From Pseudomonadota bacterium (GTDB taxonomy: Bacteria; Pseudomonadota; Gammaproteobacteria; Pseudomonadales; Pseudomonadaceae): a stretch of 8,314 bases of DNA. Below are positions 1 to 5,432 of this stretch, piece after piece. The stretch is from the NCBI GenBank assembly GCA_023388335.1, contig JAEWGL010000128.1, positions 1-8,314 on the forward strand. The letters run 5' to 3'. Both the position numbers and the translations under genes were made by a program. The notes below the pieces were generated by a model. The model did not search any database. It saw nothing but the letters and a program-made list of their open reading frames with translations, and had not been told where the DNA came from. Each line of letters starts with the position of its first letter. The stretch's first letter is position 1.

Positions 1-1
1 G

Positions 2-115
2 TACCAGCCCTACTGGATCGAAGGGCAGCTGCAAGTCAAGGCGACGCGCAGCGAACTGGCCGACGCCGGTTATCAGATGGCCGCCGAGAAAATCTACGCT
101 TATGAGCTGGAATGA
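2..115 (+). CDS. C-terminal end of a probable DUF3299-type exported protein (5' truncated)
   Basis: An open frame enters from the left edge and reads 37 codons to a TGA at 113-115. The visible residues begin YQPYWIEGQLQV and end KIYAYELE. The pattern of an aromatic 'PYWIEG' strand, a 'LADAGYQM' segment and an acidic end resembles the C-terminus of DUF3299 proteins, which are small periplasmic or exported proteins of unknown biochemical role in proteobacteria. In P. aeruginosa I recall such a gene just upstream of oprG, which fits this position. The signal peptide and most of the protein lie outside the window, so the family call rests on a short tail and is moderate. That it is a real gene end is well supported by codon use and by the hairpin that follows. 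Confidence 0.6.
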   Translation, partial: YQPYWIEGQLQVKATRSELADAGYQMAAEKIYAYELE

Positions 116-119
116 GAAC

Positions 120-144
120 TGCGTCCGCTCTAGGGCGCACCTTT
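120..144 (+). terminator. Possible weak terminator after the DUF3299-like gene
   Basis: TGCGTCC (120-126) can pair with GGGCGCA (133-139) around a 6-base loop, with one G-U pair. It starts 4 bases after the upstream stop codon. The tail is CCTTT rather than a clean T run, so termination would be weak. The hairpin would insulate the oprG promoter from upstream transcription. Confidence 0.4.
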
Positions 145-146
145 CA

Positions 147-160
147 TTGAGCTGAGTCAA
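147..160. promoter_or_regulatory. ANR/FNR-type binding box upstream of oprG
   Basis: TTGAGCTGAGTCAA matches the FNR/ANR core TTGA-N6-TCAA in both half-sites; only the two inner positions of the TTGAT-N4-ATCAA consensus differ (G in each case). Its centre, 153.5, lies 41.5 bases upstream of the start predicted near 195 from a TACCAT -10 at 183-188. That is the classic class II activator position. In P. aeruginosa oprG is known to be raised under low oxygen through Anr, so the box agrees with family knowledge. Binding itself is inferred. Confidence 0.72.
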
Positions 161-182
161 TTTTTACACCTTTGCAGCTCCG

Positions 183-195
183 TACCATTGGGCCA
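183..195 (+). promoter_or_regulatory. Predicted -10 element and transcription start of oprG
   Basis: TACCAT at 183-188 matches four of six positions of TATAAT, including the conserved first, second and last bases. The start would fall near 195. No good -35 hexamer lies at the right distance; the ANR box occupies that place, as expected for a class II activated promoter. The resulting leader is about 30 nt. Confidence 0.5.
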
Positions 196-214
196 CAAAT
201 TTTTGACGTCCTTT

Positions 215-219
215 GGGAG
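215..219 (+). promoter_or_regulatory. Ribosome binding site that fixes the oprG start
   Basis: GGGAG sits 5 bases before the ATG at 225. A TTG at 213 in the same frame would put this site inside the gene and leave itself without a Shine-Dalgarno sequence, so ATG 225 is preferred. Confidence 0.75.
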
Positions 220-224
220 CTTCC

Positions 225-908
225 ATGAACAAGTCACTGCTCGGCGCCTCAATGGTTGCCCTGGCGCTCGCAGCCCCTCTTGCCCAGGCCCACCAGGCGG
301 GCGATTTCATCATTCGTTCCGGTGCCATCACCACCGCGCCAAATGAAAGCAGCGGCGACCTGAAACTCGACGGCGCCAAGGTCTCAGGCACCAAGGCCAC
401 CCTGGACAGCGACACCCAGCTGGGCCTGGCCTTCGCCTACATGCTCACCGACCACATCGGCCTGGAATTGCTGGCCGCCACGCCGTTCAAGCACACCGTG
501 GGCGTCAAGGGCCTGGGCGGCGGCCTGGATGGCAAGCTGGCCGATATCAAGCAGCTGCCGCCGACCCTGTCGCTGCAGTACTACCCGATGGACGCAGCGT
601 CGAAGTTCCAGCCCTACGCGGGCGTGGGCCTCAACTACACGCTGTTCTTCGATGAAGACCTGAGCAGCGCCCGCAAACAGCAGGGCTTCAGCAACATGAA
701 GCTGCAGGACTCGGTGGGCCTGGCCGGTCAGCTGGGCATGGACTACATGGTCACCGACAATCTGCTGGTCAACGCCGCGGTCTGGTACGTCGACATCGAC
801 ACCAAGGCCACCATCGACGGCCCGACCGCCCTGGGCGTGGGCAAGACCAAGGTCGATGTGGATGTCGACCCGTGGGTCTACATGGTGGGCATCGGCTACA
901 AGTTCTGA
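225..908 (+). CDS. oprG: Outer membrane porin OprG (OmpW family)
   Basis: The product is 227 residues, the usual OmpW/OprG size. Residues 1-22 form a signal peptide (MNK, hydrophobic core LLGASMVALALAAPLA, cleavage after AQA). The mature protein begins HQAGDFIIRSG, the typical OmpW first strand. Further family segments are DSDTQLGLAFAYM, ATPFKHTVGVKGLG, KLADIKQLPPTLSLQYYP, YAGVGLNYTLFFDE and the ending YMVGIGYKF, with a terminal Phe as required for BamA-dependent insertion. OmpW proteins are eight-stranded barrels with a hydrophobic channel and a lateral opening. They are linked to uptake of small hydrophobic molecules, and OprG has also been proposed to carry small amino acids. The gene stands alone between a hairpin on its left and a strong terminator on its right. 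Expression is probably raised under low oxygen through the upstream ANR-type box. Family call is near certain; the substrate is not shown by sequence. Confidence 0.95.
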   Translation: MNKSLLGASMVALALAAPLAQAHQAGDFIIRSGAITTAPNESSGDLKLDGAKVSGTKATLDSDTQLGLAFAYMLTDHIGLELLAATPFKHTVGVKGLGGGLDGKLADIKQLPPTLSLQYYPMDAASKFQPYAGVGLNYTLFFDEDLSSARKQQGFSNMKLQDSVGLAGQLGMDYMVTDNLLVNAAVWYVDIDTKATIDGPTALGVGKTKVDVDVDPWVYMVGIGYKF

Positions 909-914
909 GTGCAA

Positions 915-934
915 GGCGGCCTGACAGGGCCGCC
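915..934 (+). other. Hairpin just after the oprG stop codon
   Basis: GGCGGCC (915-921) and GGCCGCC (928-934) form a perfect 7-bp stem with a 6-base loop, 6 bases after the stop. No T run follows, so it is more likely a 3'-end stabilising hairpin than a terminator. The true terminator is the next hairpin. Confidence 0.55.
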
Positions 935-946
935 CGCCAAGACGGG

Positions 947-976
947 AAAAGCGGCGAGCGAATCGCCGCTTTTTTC
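947..976. terminator. Bidirectional Rho-independent terminator between oprG and the epimerase gene
   Basis: AAAAGCGGCGA (947-957) pairs fully with TCGCCGCTTTT (963-973) around a GCGAA loop. The T run (970-975) serves oprG on the plus strand, and the A run (947-950) becomes a T run for the minus-strand epimerase gene, whose stop codon is at 978-980. It therefore ends both convergent units. Confidence 0.9.
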
Positions 977-977
977 G

Positions 978-1913
978 TTACTGGGTCTTGCCCAGCAAGC
1001 GCGCCAGCCCGTCGACCATCGAGGTCGGTTCGGGGAGGCAAAAACGCGCCAGCAGCCGCTGGTTATCGGCACGCGAGTGGCGGATGTCGCCCGAGCGCGT
1101 CGGCCCGTGGCTGATCTGTGGCAGGCTGCCGACTACCTGCTCAAGTGCCGCCAGCAGCTGGTTCAGCGAGGTCGCCTGGTTCAGGCCGATGTTCACCGCG
1201 CCCTCTTCCACCTGCTCAAGCTCCAGCGCCTGCAGCATCACCTTCACCAGATCGCCGACATAGAGGAAGTCGCGGGTCTGCTCGCCATCGCCAAACACCG
1301 TGATGGGCGTGCCCTGGGTAGCGCGCTCGGCGAAGATGCTGATCACCCCCGAATAGGGCGAGGAAGGATCCTGGCGTGGGCCGAAGATATTGAAGAAGCG
1401 GAACACCACCGGCTCCAGGCCATGCTGGCGGCGGTAGAAGTCCAGGTACTGCTCGCCGGCCAGCTTGTCGACCGCGTACGGGGTCAGCGGCGCCTTGGGC
1501 GTGTCCTCGCTGATCGACTGGCCTTCGCCATTATTGCCGTAGACCGCCGCGCTGGAGGCGTACAGCACACGGCGGATGCCGCTCAGGCGCATGGCCTCGC
1601 AGACATTCAGGGTGCCGATGAAGTTGCTCTGGTGGGTCTTGGCCGGGTCTTCGACCGAAGCCTGCACCGAAGCCACCGCCGCCAGGTGGACCACGGCGTG
1701 GCAACCGGCGACGGCCTGGACGACCAGCGCGGCGTCGGCGACATCACCTTCGATCAGCTGCAGCCGTGGATGCTGCATTTGCAGGTTGCTGCGCTTGCCG
1801 GTCGACAGGTCGTCGAGGATACGCACTGTGTAACCTTTCTCCAGCAACGCATCGCTCAGGTGCGAACCGATGAAGCCCGCACCACCGGTAATCAAAATTT
1901 GGGAATCAGCCAT
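978..1913 (-). CDS. NAD-dependent epimerase/dehydratase, UDP-glucose 4-epimerase-like (extended SDR)
   Basis: The product is 311 residues, a normal length for extended short-chain dehydrogenases. The Rossmann NAD motif TGGAGFIG is at residues 9-16, with an acidic pair at 34-35 (ILDDLSTG) that favours NAD over NADP. HLAA is at 77-80, the catalytic serine is in YASSAAVYG (118-126), and YAVDK (146-150) supplies the Tyr/Lys pair. FFNIFGPRQDP (173-183) is the nucleotide-sugar binding loop, and FGDGEQTRDFLYV (207-219) is the usual C-terminal signature. It should act in the cytoplasm on an NDP-sugar, most likely epimerising or oxidising at C4; the exact sugar cannot be read. I recall a homologue next to oprG in P. 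aeruginosa (PA4068). The start at 1913 gives MADSQILITGG and overlaps the upstream gene's stop by 8 bases. No strong Shine-Dalgarno site is present, which suggests coupled translation. No other polysaccharide genes are nearby. Confidence 0.92.
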   Translation of the reverse strand: MADSQILITGGAGFIGSHLSDALLEKGYTVRILDDLSTGKRSNLQMQHPRLQLIEGDVADAALVVQAVAGCHAVVHLAAVASVQASVEDPAKTHQSNFIGTLNVCEAMRLSGIRRVLYASSAAVYGNNGEGQSISEDTPKAPLTPYAVDKLAGEQYLDFYRRQHGLEPVVFRFFNIFGPRQDPSSPYSGVISIFAERATQGTPITVFGDGEQTRDFLYVGDLVKVMLQALELEQVEEGAVNIGLNQATSLNQLLAALEQVVGSLPQISHGPTRSGDIRHSRADNQRLLARFCLPEPTSMVDGLARLLGKTQ

Positions 1914-2790
1914 GACGGTAAAATCTGTCCAGTAGAGGTGGTAAGCCGGCGCGCCAGGCGCGGGGCTTGATACCGAAAGTGTGAAGGATCTTCTTGCAGG
2001 CCAGTACCGCGTGTTGCGGTTCCTCGCTGGCATCAGGCCGCGAGGCATGGGCCTGCGGGGTTGGCGCCTGCACGGCCAGCTTGTGCCACTGGGCCGCCTC
2101 GCTGAGGATAGCCTGTCCCAGCGCCAGCGGCGTGGTGGCTTCGTTACCGGCGTAATGGTAGGTGCCCCACAGGGGCGCAGCGCAGTCCAGCTGCTTGAGC
2201 ACCGAGAGGATGACCCGCGCGGCGTCGTCCACCGGTGTTGGGTTGCCGCGCCGGTCGTCGGCCAGGAGCAATTCCTGGGGCTGCTCGGCGCGGGTGAGGA
2301 AACGGCCCAGCACGCCATCGATGCTTTCATCCAGCACCCAGCCGAAGCGCAGCATCACATGCTGCGGGCATGTCGCTCGCACGCTCTGCTCGATCCGCCA
2401 CAGCGCCTGGCCACGCAGGCCCAGCGGCACCGGTTCGTCCTTCTCGCTGTAGGCCGTGGCCCGCGAGCCGTCGAAGACCCGATAGCTCGACGGCTGCACC
2501 AGCACGATCTCATGGTACTGGCACAGCTCGGCCAGGCGCTCTACCGCCCGCTCCTGCTGAGCCAAGCGCTGCTCGCTGACCGATTCGGCCTGGAACCAGT
2601 CGAAGTAATACGCCAGGTTGATCAGCGCATCCGGGCGAGTGTCGTCCAGCAGCTGGGTCAGGCTGGCCGCATCCCAGCCGTTGTCCGGCGGACGTGGCGC
2701 AAGAAAGCCGATGTCTTCCTCGGCCCCGAGGCGAATCAGCGCTTGCCCGAGGGCACTTCCACCACCCAACAGCATCAGGCGCATTCGCAT
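1906..2790 (-). CDS. Degenerate SDR / sugar nucleotide-binding protein (RmlD-like fold)
   Basis: The product is 294 residues. It opens MRMRLMLLGGGSALG, a Rossmann strand with a glycine-rich loop (G9-G15), and keeps strands such as PDALINLAYYF (53-63) and the RmlD-like run IVLVQPSSYRVFDG (95-108), YSEKDEPVPLG (114-124) and GNPTPVDDAARVI (182-194). The Tyr-x-x-x-Lys catalytic pair expected soon after 'EPVPLG' is absent: the aligned stretch reads LRGQA. It may therefore bind a nucleotide sugar or NAD without catalysis. Its last codons overlap the epimerase start (ATGGCTGA carries both start and stop), so the two are made together and may form a complex. The start is set at ATG 2790; an in-frame ATG at 2784 is also possible and neither has a good ribosome site. 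I recall a homologue in P. aeruginosa as PA4069. Its function is unknown. Confidence 0.82.
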   Translation of the reverse strand: MRMRLMLLGGGSALGQALIRLGAEEDIGFLAPRPPDNGWDAASLTQLLDDTRPDALINLAYYFDWFQAESVSEQRLAQQERAVERLAELCQYHEIVLVQPSSYRVFDGSRATAYSEKDEPVPLGLRGQALWRIEQSVRATCPQHVMLRFGWVLDESIDGVLGRFLTRAEQPQELLLADDRRGNPTPVDDAARVILSVLKQLDCAAPLWGTYHYAGNEATTPLALGQAILSEAAQWHKLAVQAPTPQAHASRPDASEEPQHAVLACKKILHTFGIKPRAWRAGLPPLLDRFYRHG

Positions 2791-2831
2791 AGAGTCAGCA
2801 GATCCGAACAGTTGATAGAGGGAAAGCGAAC

Positions 2832-2861
2832 ATTTTGCGGTTTCCAGCCAGGGAAGTCCAA
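2832..2861 (-). promoter_or_regulatory. Possible internal promoter for the SDR-epimerase pair
   Basis: On the minus strand TTGGAC (2861-2856) and CAAAAT (2837-2832) are spaced by 18 bases, four of six matches each to -35 and -10 consensus. The gap of 139 bases between the regulator gene and the SDR gene is long for one operon, which supports a separate promoter. The match alone is modest. Confidence 0.35.
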
Positions 2862-2874
2862 CCAAGGGGTTGGA
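2857..2874. repeat. Perfect inverted repeat TCCAACC-N4-GGTTGGA, operator-like
   Basis: TCCAACC (2857-2863) and GGTTGGA (2868-2874) are perfect 7-base arms around a 4-base centre. On the minus strand the repeat covers the proposed -35 of the SDR-epimerase promoter. There is no T run, so a terminator role is unlikely. It could be an operator, for example for the XRE-type regulator encoded just upstream; that link is inference. Confidence 0.5.
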
Positions 2875-2929
2875 TCCAGGCCCCGGGGTCGACCGCGGGG
2901 CAATGGTAGCCACAGGCCACGCGGGGCAC

Positions 2930-3748
2930 TCACTCGATCTCGAACAAGCCATTGCTGATCGGCCCGACATCCAGGCGCGCGCGCACGTCGTCGTCGATAT
3001 GGGGATCGTCGGGACGGTATAGCTTGACCTGGCGGTAGGCGTTGATGCGATTGATCTCGGGGCCCAGGTACTCCCACACCACGCGGGTGCACGCGGGGTT
3101 GCGGCGGTCGCCGCTGGACACGCCGGTCTTCAGGCCGTTGAGGCGGGTGATGCGGCTCTTGAAGCTGGGGATGAGGATGGTCTGGCTCATCTCATTGAGG
3201 GTCAGCGACTCGTAGTCGATCAGGAACAGGCGGTCCTGCAGCTGGAAGGCCGCGCCCAGGTAGCGGCAGCGTACCCAGTCCTCGGCCTGGACGTCGGTGC
3301 TGCTGGTGCGCTCCTGACGCTCCTGGCGCTCGAACAGGAAAGTGCCGCGCTCCTCGCGCAGGTGCACCAGCGAGAGCAGGATCGAGCCGGGCACCGACAT
3401 GCAGTTGGAATATTCGAAGTAATAGCCGCAGTACCGCGACAGGTTGCCCGAGTGTTCATGCAGCGGCCGCAGCAGCTCGGCCAGGGGCTCTCCCTGGCTA
3501 GCTTCCGACCCGGCAGGGTTGCGCGCGCCGATCAGACGGGCGAATTGCTCCGCTGGCAAGCCCAGCTCGTACTCCTCGACCCCGAAAAAATCGCCGATGC
3601 GCTTGAGGTTGTAGGCCGTGGGGCGGCTTTGCCCGCTCAGGTACTTGTTGAATTGCGCGCGGTTGATCGACAGCTGCCGGCAAACCTCTGAAATAGAGCG
3701 GTAATGACTGCAGGCGAGTTTGAGGTTAGCGGCGAGATGTTCGCTCAT
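2930..3748 (-). CDS. XRE-type helix-turn-helix transcriptional regulator with an unassigned C-terminal domain
   Basis: The product is 272 residues. Residues about 5-60 form a Cro/C1-type DNA-binding domain: SISEVCRQLSINRAQFNKYL (18-37) holds the two HTH helices, then SGQSRPTAYNLKRIGDFFGV leads to a typical XRE ending. Residues about 85-272 form a second domain with YCGYYFEYSN, LFLIDYESLTLNEMSQTI and IPSFKSRITRLNGLKTGVSSG. This resembles ligand-sensing or oligomerising domains of long XRE regulators, but I cannot name it. ATG 3748 is chosen because a GGA lies 9 bases ahead; ATG 3754 is only 3 bases from it. The gene lies first in a minus-strand run with the SDR and epimerase genes and faces the symporter gene divergently, so it may control either side. 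I recall a homologue in P. aeruginosa as PA4070. The signal it senses is unknown. Confidence 0.85.
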   Translation of the reverse strand: MSEHLAANLKLACSHYRSISEVCRQLSINRAQFNKYLSGQSRPTAYNLKRIGDFFGVEEYELGLPAEQFARLIGARNPAGSEASQGEPLAELLRPLHEHSGNLSRYCGYYFEYSNCMSVPGSILLSLVHLREERGTFLFERQERQERTSSTDVQAEDWVRCRYLGAAFQLQDRLFLIDYESLTLNEMSQTILIPSFKSRITRLNGLKTGVSSGDRRNPACTRVVWEYLGPEINRINAYRQVKLYRPDDPHIDDDVRARLDVGPISNGLFEIE

Positions 3749-3763
3749 GGGCATTGTTCCAGG

Positions 3764-3801
3764 TGATGCGATGGACGCCATTCTAGCATCAGGTCGCATC
3801 A
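3764..3801 (-). repeat. Inverted repeat / leader hairpin ahead of the XRE regulator
   Basis: TGATGCGA (3764-3771) and TCGCATCA (3794-3801) are perfect 8-base arms 22 bases apart. Inside, GATGC and GCGTC on the minus strand can extend the stem with one G-U pair. A further GCATCA at 3786-3791 lies exactly 10 bases from the copy at 3796-3801, one helical turn. The structure ends a few bases before the regulator's ribosome site. It could be a tandem operator on DNA or a translation-controlling hairpin in RNA. Confidence 0.5.
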
Positions 3802-3820
3802 ACTCAGAGCAATCCGCGAA

Positions 3821-3826
3821 ATTGTA
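3821..3826 (-). promoter_or_regulatory. Predicted -10 element for the XRE regulator gene
   Basis: The minus strand reads TACAAT, five of six matches to TATAAT. No good -35 hexamer lies at 16-18 bases, so activation or an extended contact may be needed. Transcription would start near 3814 and give a leader of about 66 nt containing the inverted repeat. Confidence 0.4.
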
Positions 3827-3837
3827 ACCTTTCTTGT

Positions 3838-3880
3838 CATGGCCAACCATGCGCCCCCATCGAAACGCGGTGCGTCGATG
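3838..3880. repeat. Two further inverted repeats in the divergent regulator-symporter region
   Basis: CATGG (3838-3842) and CCATG (3847-3851) flank CCAA. CATCGA (3858-3863) and TCGATG (3875-3880) flank 11 bases. Both lie where the symporter promoter should be. A TTGTCA at 3834-3839 is a fair -35 match, but no convincing -10 follows at the right spacing. These may be protein sites; short arms make chance possible. Confidence 0.35.
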
Positions 3881-3915
3881 CCGCCCGCTCGTCTTTCATG
3901 CGAACAATAAGAATC

Positions 3916-3923
3916 GAGGTGAT
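3916..3923 (+). promoter_or_regulatory. Strong Shine-Dalgarno site of the AGCS symporter gene
   Basis: GAGGTGAT matches eight consecutive bases of the anti-Shine-Dalgarno complement and lies immediately before ATG 3926. It fixes the start and predicts efficient translation. Confidence 0.8.
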
Positions 3924-3925
3924 TC

Positions 3926-5368
3926 ATGCTCGAAACGCTCAACGATTTCCTCTCGGGGAAACTCCTCATCGTGCTGATCGTCGGACTCGGTGGTTACTTC
4001 ACCCTGCGCTCGCGGTTCGTCCAGTTTCGTCACTTCGGCCACATGTTCGGCGTCTTCAAGGAGTCCCTGCATGGCCAGGCAGGCCAGCTGAGTTCGTTCC
4101 AGGCGCTGATGCTGAGCCTGGCGGGCCGAGTTGGCGCGGGCAATATCGCAGGTGTCGGCATCGCCGTGACCCTGGGCGGCCCGGGTGCCGTGTTCTGGAT
4201 GTGGGTGACCGCGCTGGTGGGTATGTCCAGCAGCTTCTTCGAGTGCACCCTGGCGCAGGTCTACAAGCGCGCCGACGGCGACGGCTTGTACCGCGGTGGC
4301 CCGGCCTACTACATCCTGCATGGCTTGAAGCTCAAGCCGATGGCCGTGGTGTTTTCCGTCCTGCTGCTGGTGACCTACGGTTTCGCCTTCAATGGCCTGC
4401 AGTCCTACACCGTCACCCACTCGCTGCAGAATGCCTTCGGCTTCGCCCCGGAACACACCGGCATCGCCCTGGCCGTGCTGCTGGCGATCGTCTTTCTCGG
4501 CGGTATCAAGCGCATCGCCTCGGTGTCCGACCTGCTGGTTCCGGTCAAGACCCTGGCCTACATCGGCGTGACCCTGTACGTCATCGGCAGCCAGATCGAA
4601 CACGTTCCGGCCATGCTCGAAACCATCTTCAAGAGCGCCTTCGGCCTCGACCCTGCCTTTGGCGGCCTGCTCGGCAGCGCCATCGTCATGGGCGTGAAGC
4701 GTGGTGTGTTCGCCAACGAAGCAGGCCTGGGCAGCGCGCCGAACGTTGCCGCCGTGGCCGCCGTGCGCCACCCGGGCGCCCAAGGCGTGGTCCAGGCGTT
4801 CAGCGTGTTCCTCGACACCTTCGTGATCTGCACCTGCACCGCACTGCTGATCCTGCTCTCGGGCTTCTACACCCCAGGCTTCGAAGGTGACGGCATCGTC
4901 CTGACCCAGAACTCCCTGGCCGCGGTGGTCGGTGACTGGGGCCGCCTGTTCGTCAGTGTCGCGCTCTCGCTGTTCGTGTTCACCTGCATCCTCTACAACT
5001 ACTACCTGGGCGAGACCAGCCTGCAGTTCCTCAGCCGCAACCGCCTGGTGCTGCTGGGCTACCGCGCCCTGGTGCTGGCGCTGGTGGTGTGGGGGTCGGT
5101 GCAGAACCTGTCCACGGTGTTCGCCTTCGCCGACATCACCATGACCTGCCTGGCCTTCGTCAACCTGATCGCCCTGGCCATGCTGTTCAAGGTCGGCCTG
5201 CGGGTCATGCGTGACTATGACGATCAGCGTCGCGCTGGCATCAAGCAGCCGGTCTTCGACTCCGCCAAGTTTGCCGACCTGGACCTGGACCGCGCCGCCT
5301 GGCCGGCCAATCCACAGGTTGAAACAGCCGCTGACAAGGCCATCGGCCAAGTCCAGACTCAAGGCTGA
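3926..5368 (+). CDS. Sodium:alanine/glycine symporter (AGCS family, TC 2.A.25)
   Basis: The product is 480 residues and strongly hydrophobic, with about ten or eleven membrane segments, typical of the family. Family marks are the N-terminal strand GYFTLRSRFVQFRHF (23-37), the core signature GRVGAGNIAGVGIAVTLGGPGA (67-88), FFECTLAQVYK (104-114) and GGPAYYI (124-130), then GVKRGVFANEAGLGSAPNVA in the second half, which holds the Na+ and substrate site region. It should import alanine, glycine or a similar small amino acid across the inner membrane using the sodium gradient. The last 45 residues are hydrophilic and probably cytoplasmic. It has its own strong ribosome site and is divergent from the XRE regulator. 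The asparaginase gene follows 64 bases later after a hairpin, so the two may be partly co-transcribed. Exact substrate is not readable. Confidence 0.93.
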   Translation: MLETLNDFLSGKLLIVLIVGLGGYFTLRSRFVQFRHFGHMFGVFKESLHGQAGQLSSFQALMLSLAGRVGAGNIAGVGIAVTLGGPGAVFWMWVTALVGMSSSFFECTLAQVYKRADGDGLYRGGPAYYILHGLKLKPMAVVFSVLLLVTYGFAFNGLQSYTVTHSLQNAFGFAPEHTGIALAVLLAIVFLGGIKRIASVSDLLVPVKTLAYIGVTLYVIGSQIEHVPAMLETIFKSAFGLDPAFGGLLGSAIVMGVKRGVFANEAGLGSAPNVAAVAAVRHPGAQGVVQAFSVFLDTFVICTCTALLILLSGFYTPGFEGDGIVLTQNSLAAVVGDWGRLFVSVALSLFVFTCILYNYYLGETSLQFLSRNRLVLLGYRALVLALVVWGSVQNLSTVFAFADITMTCLAFVNLIALAMLFKVGLRVMRDYDDQRRAGIKQPVFDSAKFADLDLDRAAWPANPQVETAADKAIGQVQTQG

Positions 5369-5384
5369 TATCCTCGCGCCTTCC

Positions 5385-5408
5385 TGGCCGCCCATCCGCG
5401 GGCGGCCA
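5385..5408 (+). terminator. Hairpin between symporter and asparaginase genes (weak terminator or attenuator)
   Basis: TGGCCGCCC (5385-5393) and GGGCGGCCA (5400-5408) form a perfect 9-bp stem with a 6-base loop. The following CTTCTCCT is only partly T-rich, so termination may be incomplete. It lies 17 bases after the symporter stop and 25 bases before the asparaginase ATG. Confidence 0.55.
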
Positions 5409-5432
5409 CTTCTCCTCGCTACGGACTGCCCC

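Noticed and set aside
213..224. Upstream TTG start for oprG
   Set aside because: It would swallow the Shine-Dalgarno sequence and put MGAS before a standard signal peptide; ATG 225 is better placed.
909..1970. Plus-strand open frame of 353 codons opposite the epimerase gene
   Set aside because: Antisense shadow of a gene with full SDR motifs; no ribosome site or recognisable domain, and it crosses the terminator.
1981..2958. Plus-strand open frame of 325 codons opposite the SDR gene
   Set aside because: Antisense shadow with biased composition and no family features.
2791..2970. Extended start for the SDR gene at 2970
   Set aside because: The extension overlaps the regulator's coding end and looks non-coding; the Rossmann strand begins at ATG 2790.
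3749..3850. N-terminal extension of the XRE regulator to an ATG at 3850
   Set aside because: The extra 34 residues show no family likeness, lack a ribosome site, and cover the best -10 and the inverted repeats.
3840..3854. Possible sigma-54 promoter (TGGC ... TGCG) before the symporter gene
   Set aside because: The GG to GC distance is one base short of the strict -24/-12 spacing and the flanking bases fit poorly.
5211..5432. Longer asparaginase start overlapping the symporter gene
   Set aside because: The upstream part is an alternate-frame reading of the symporter end; homologues begin right before the TGGTIG motif.
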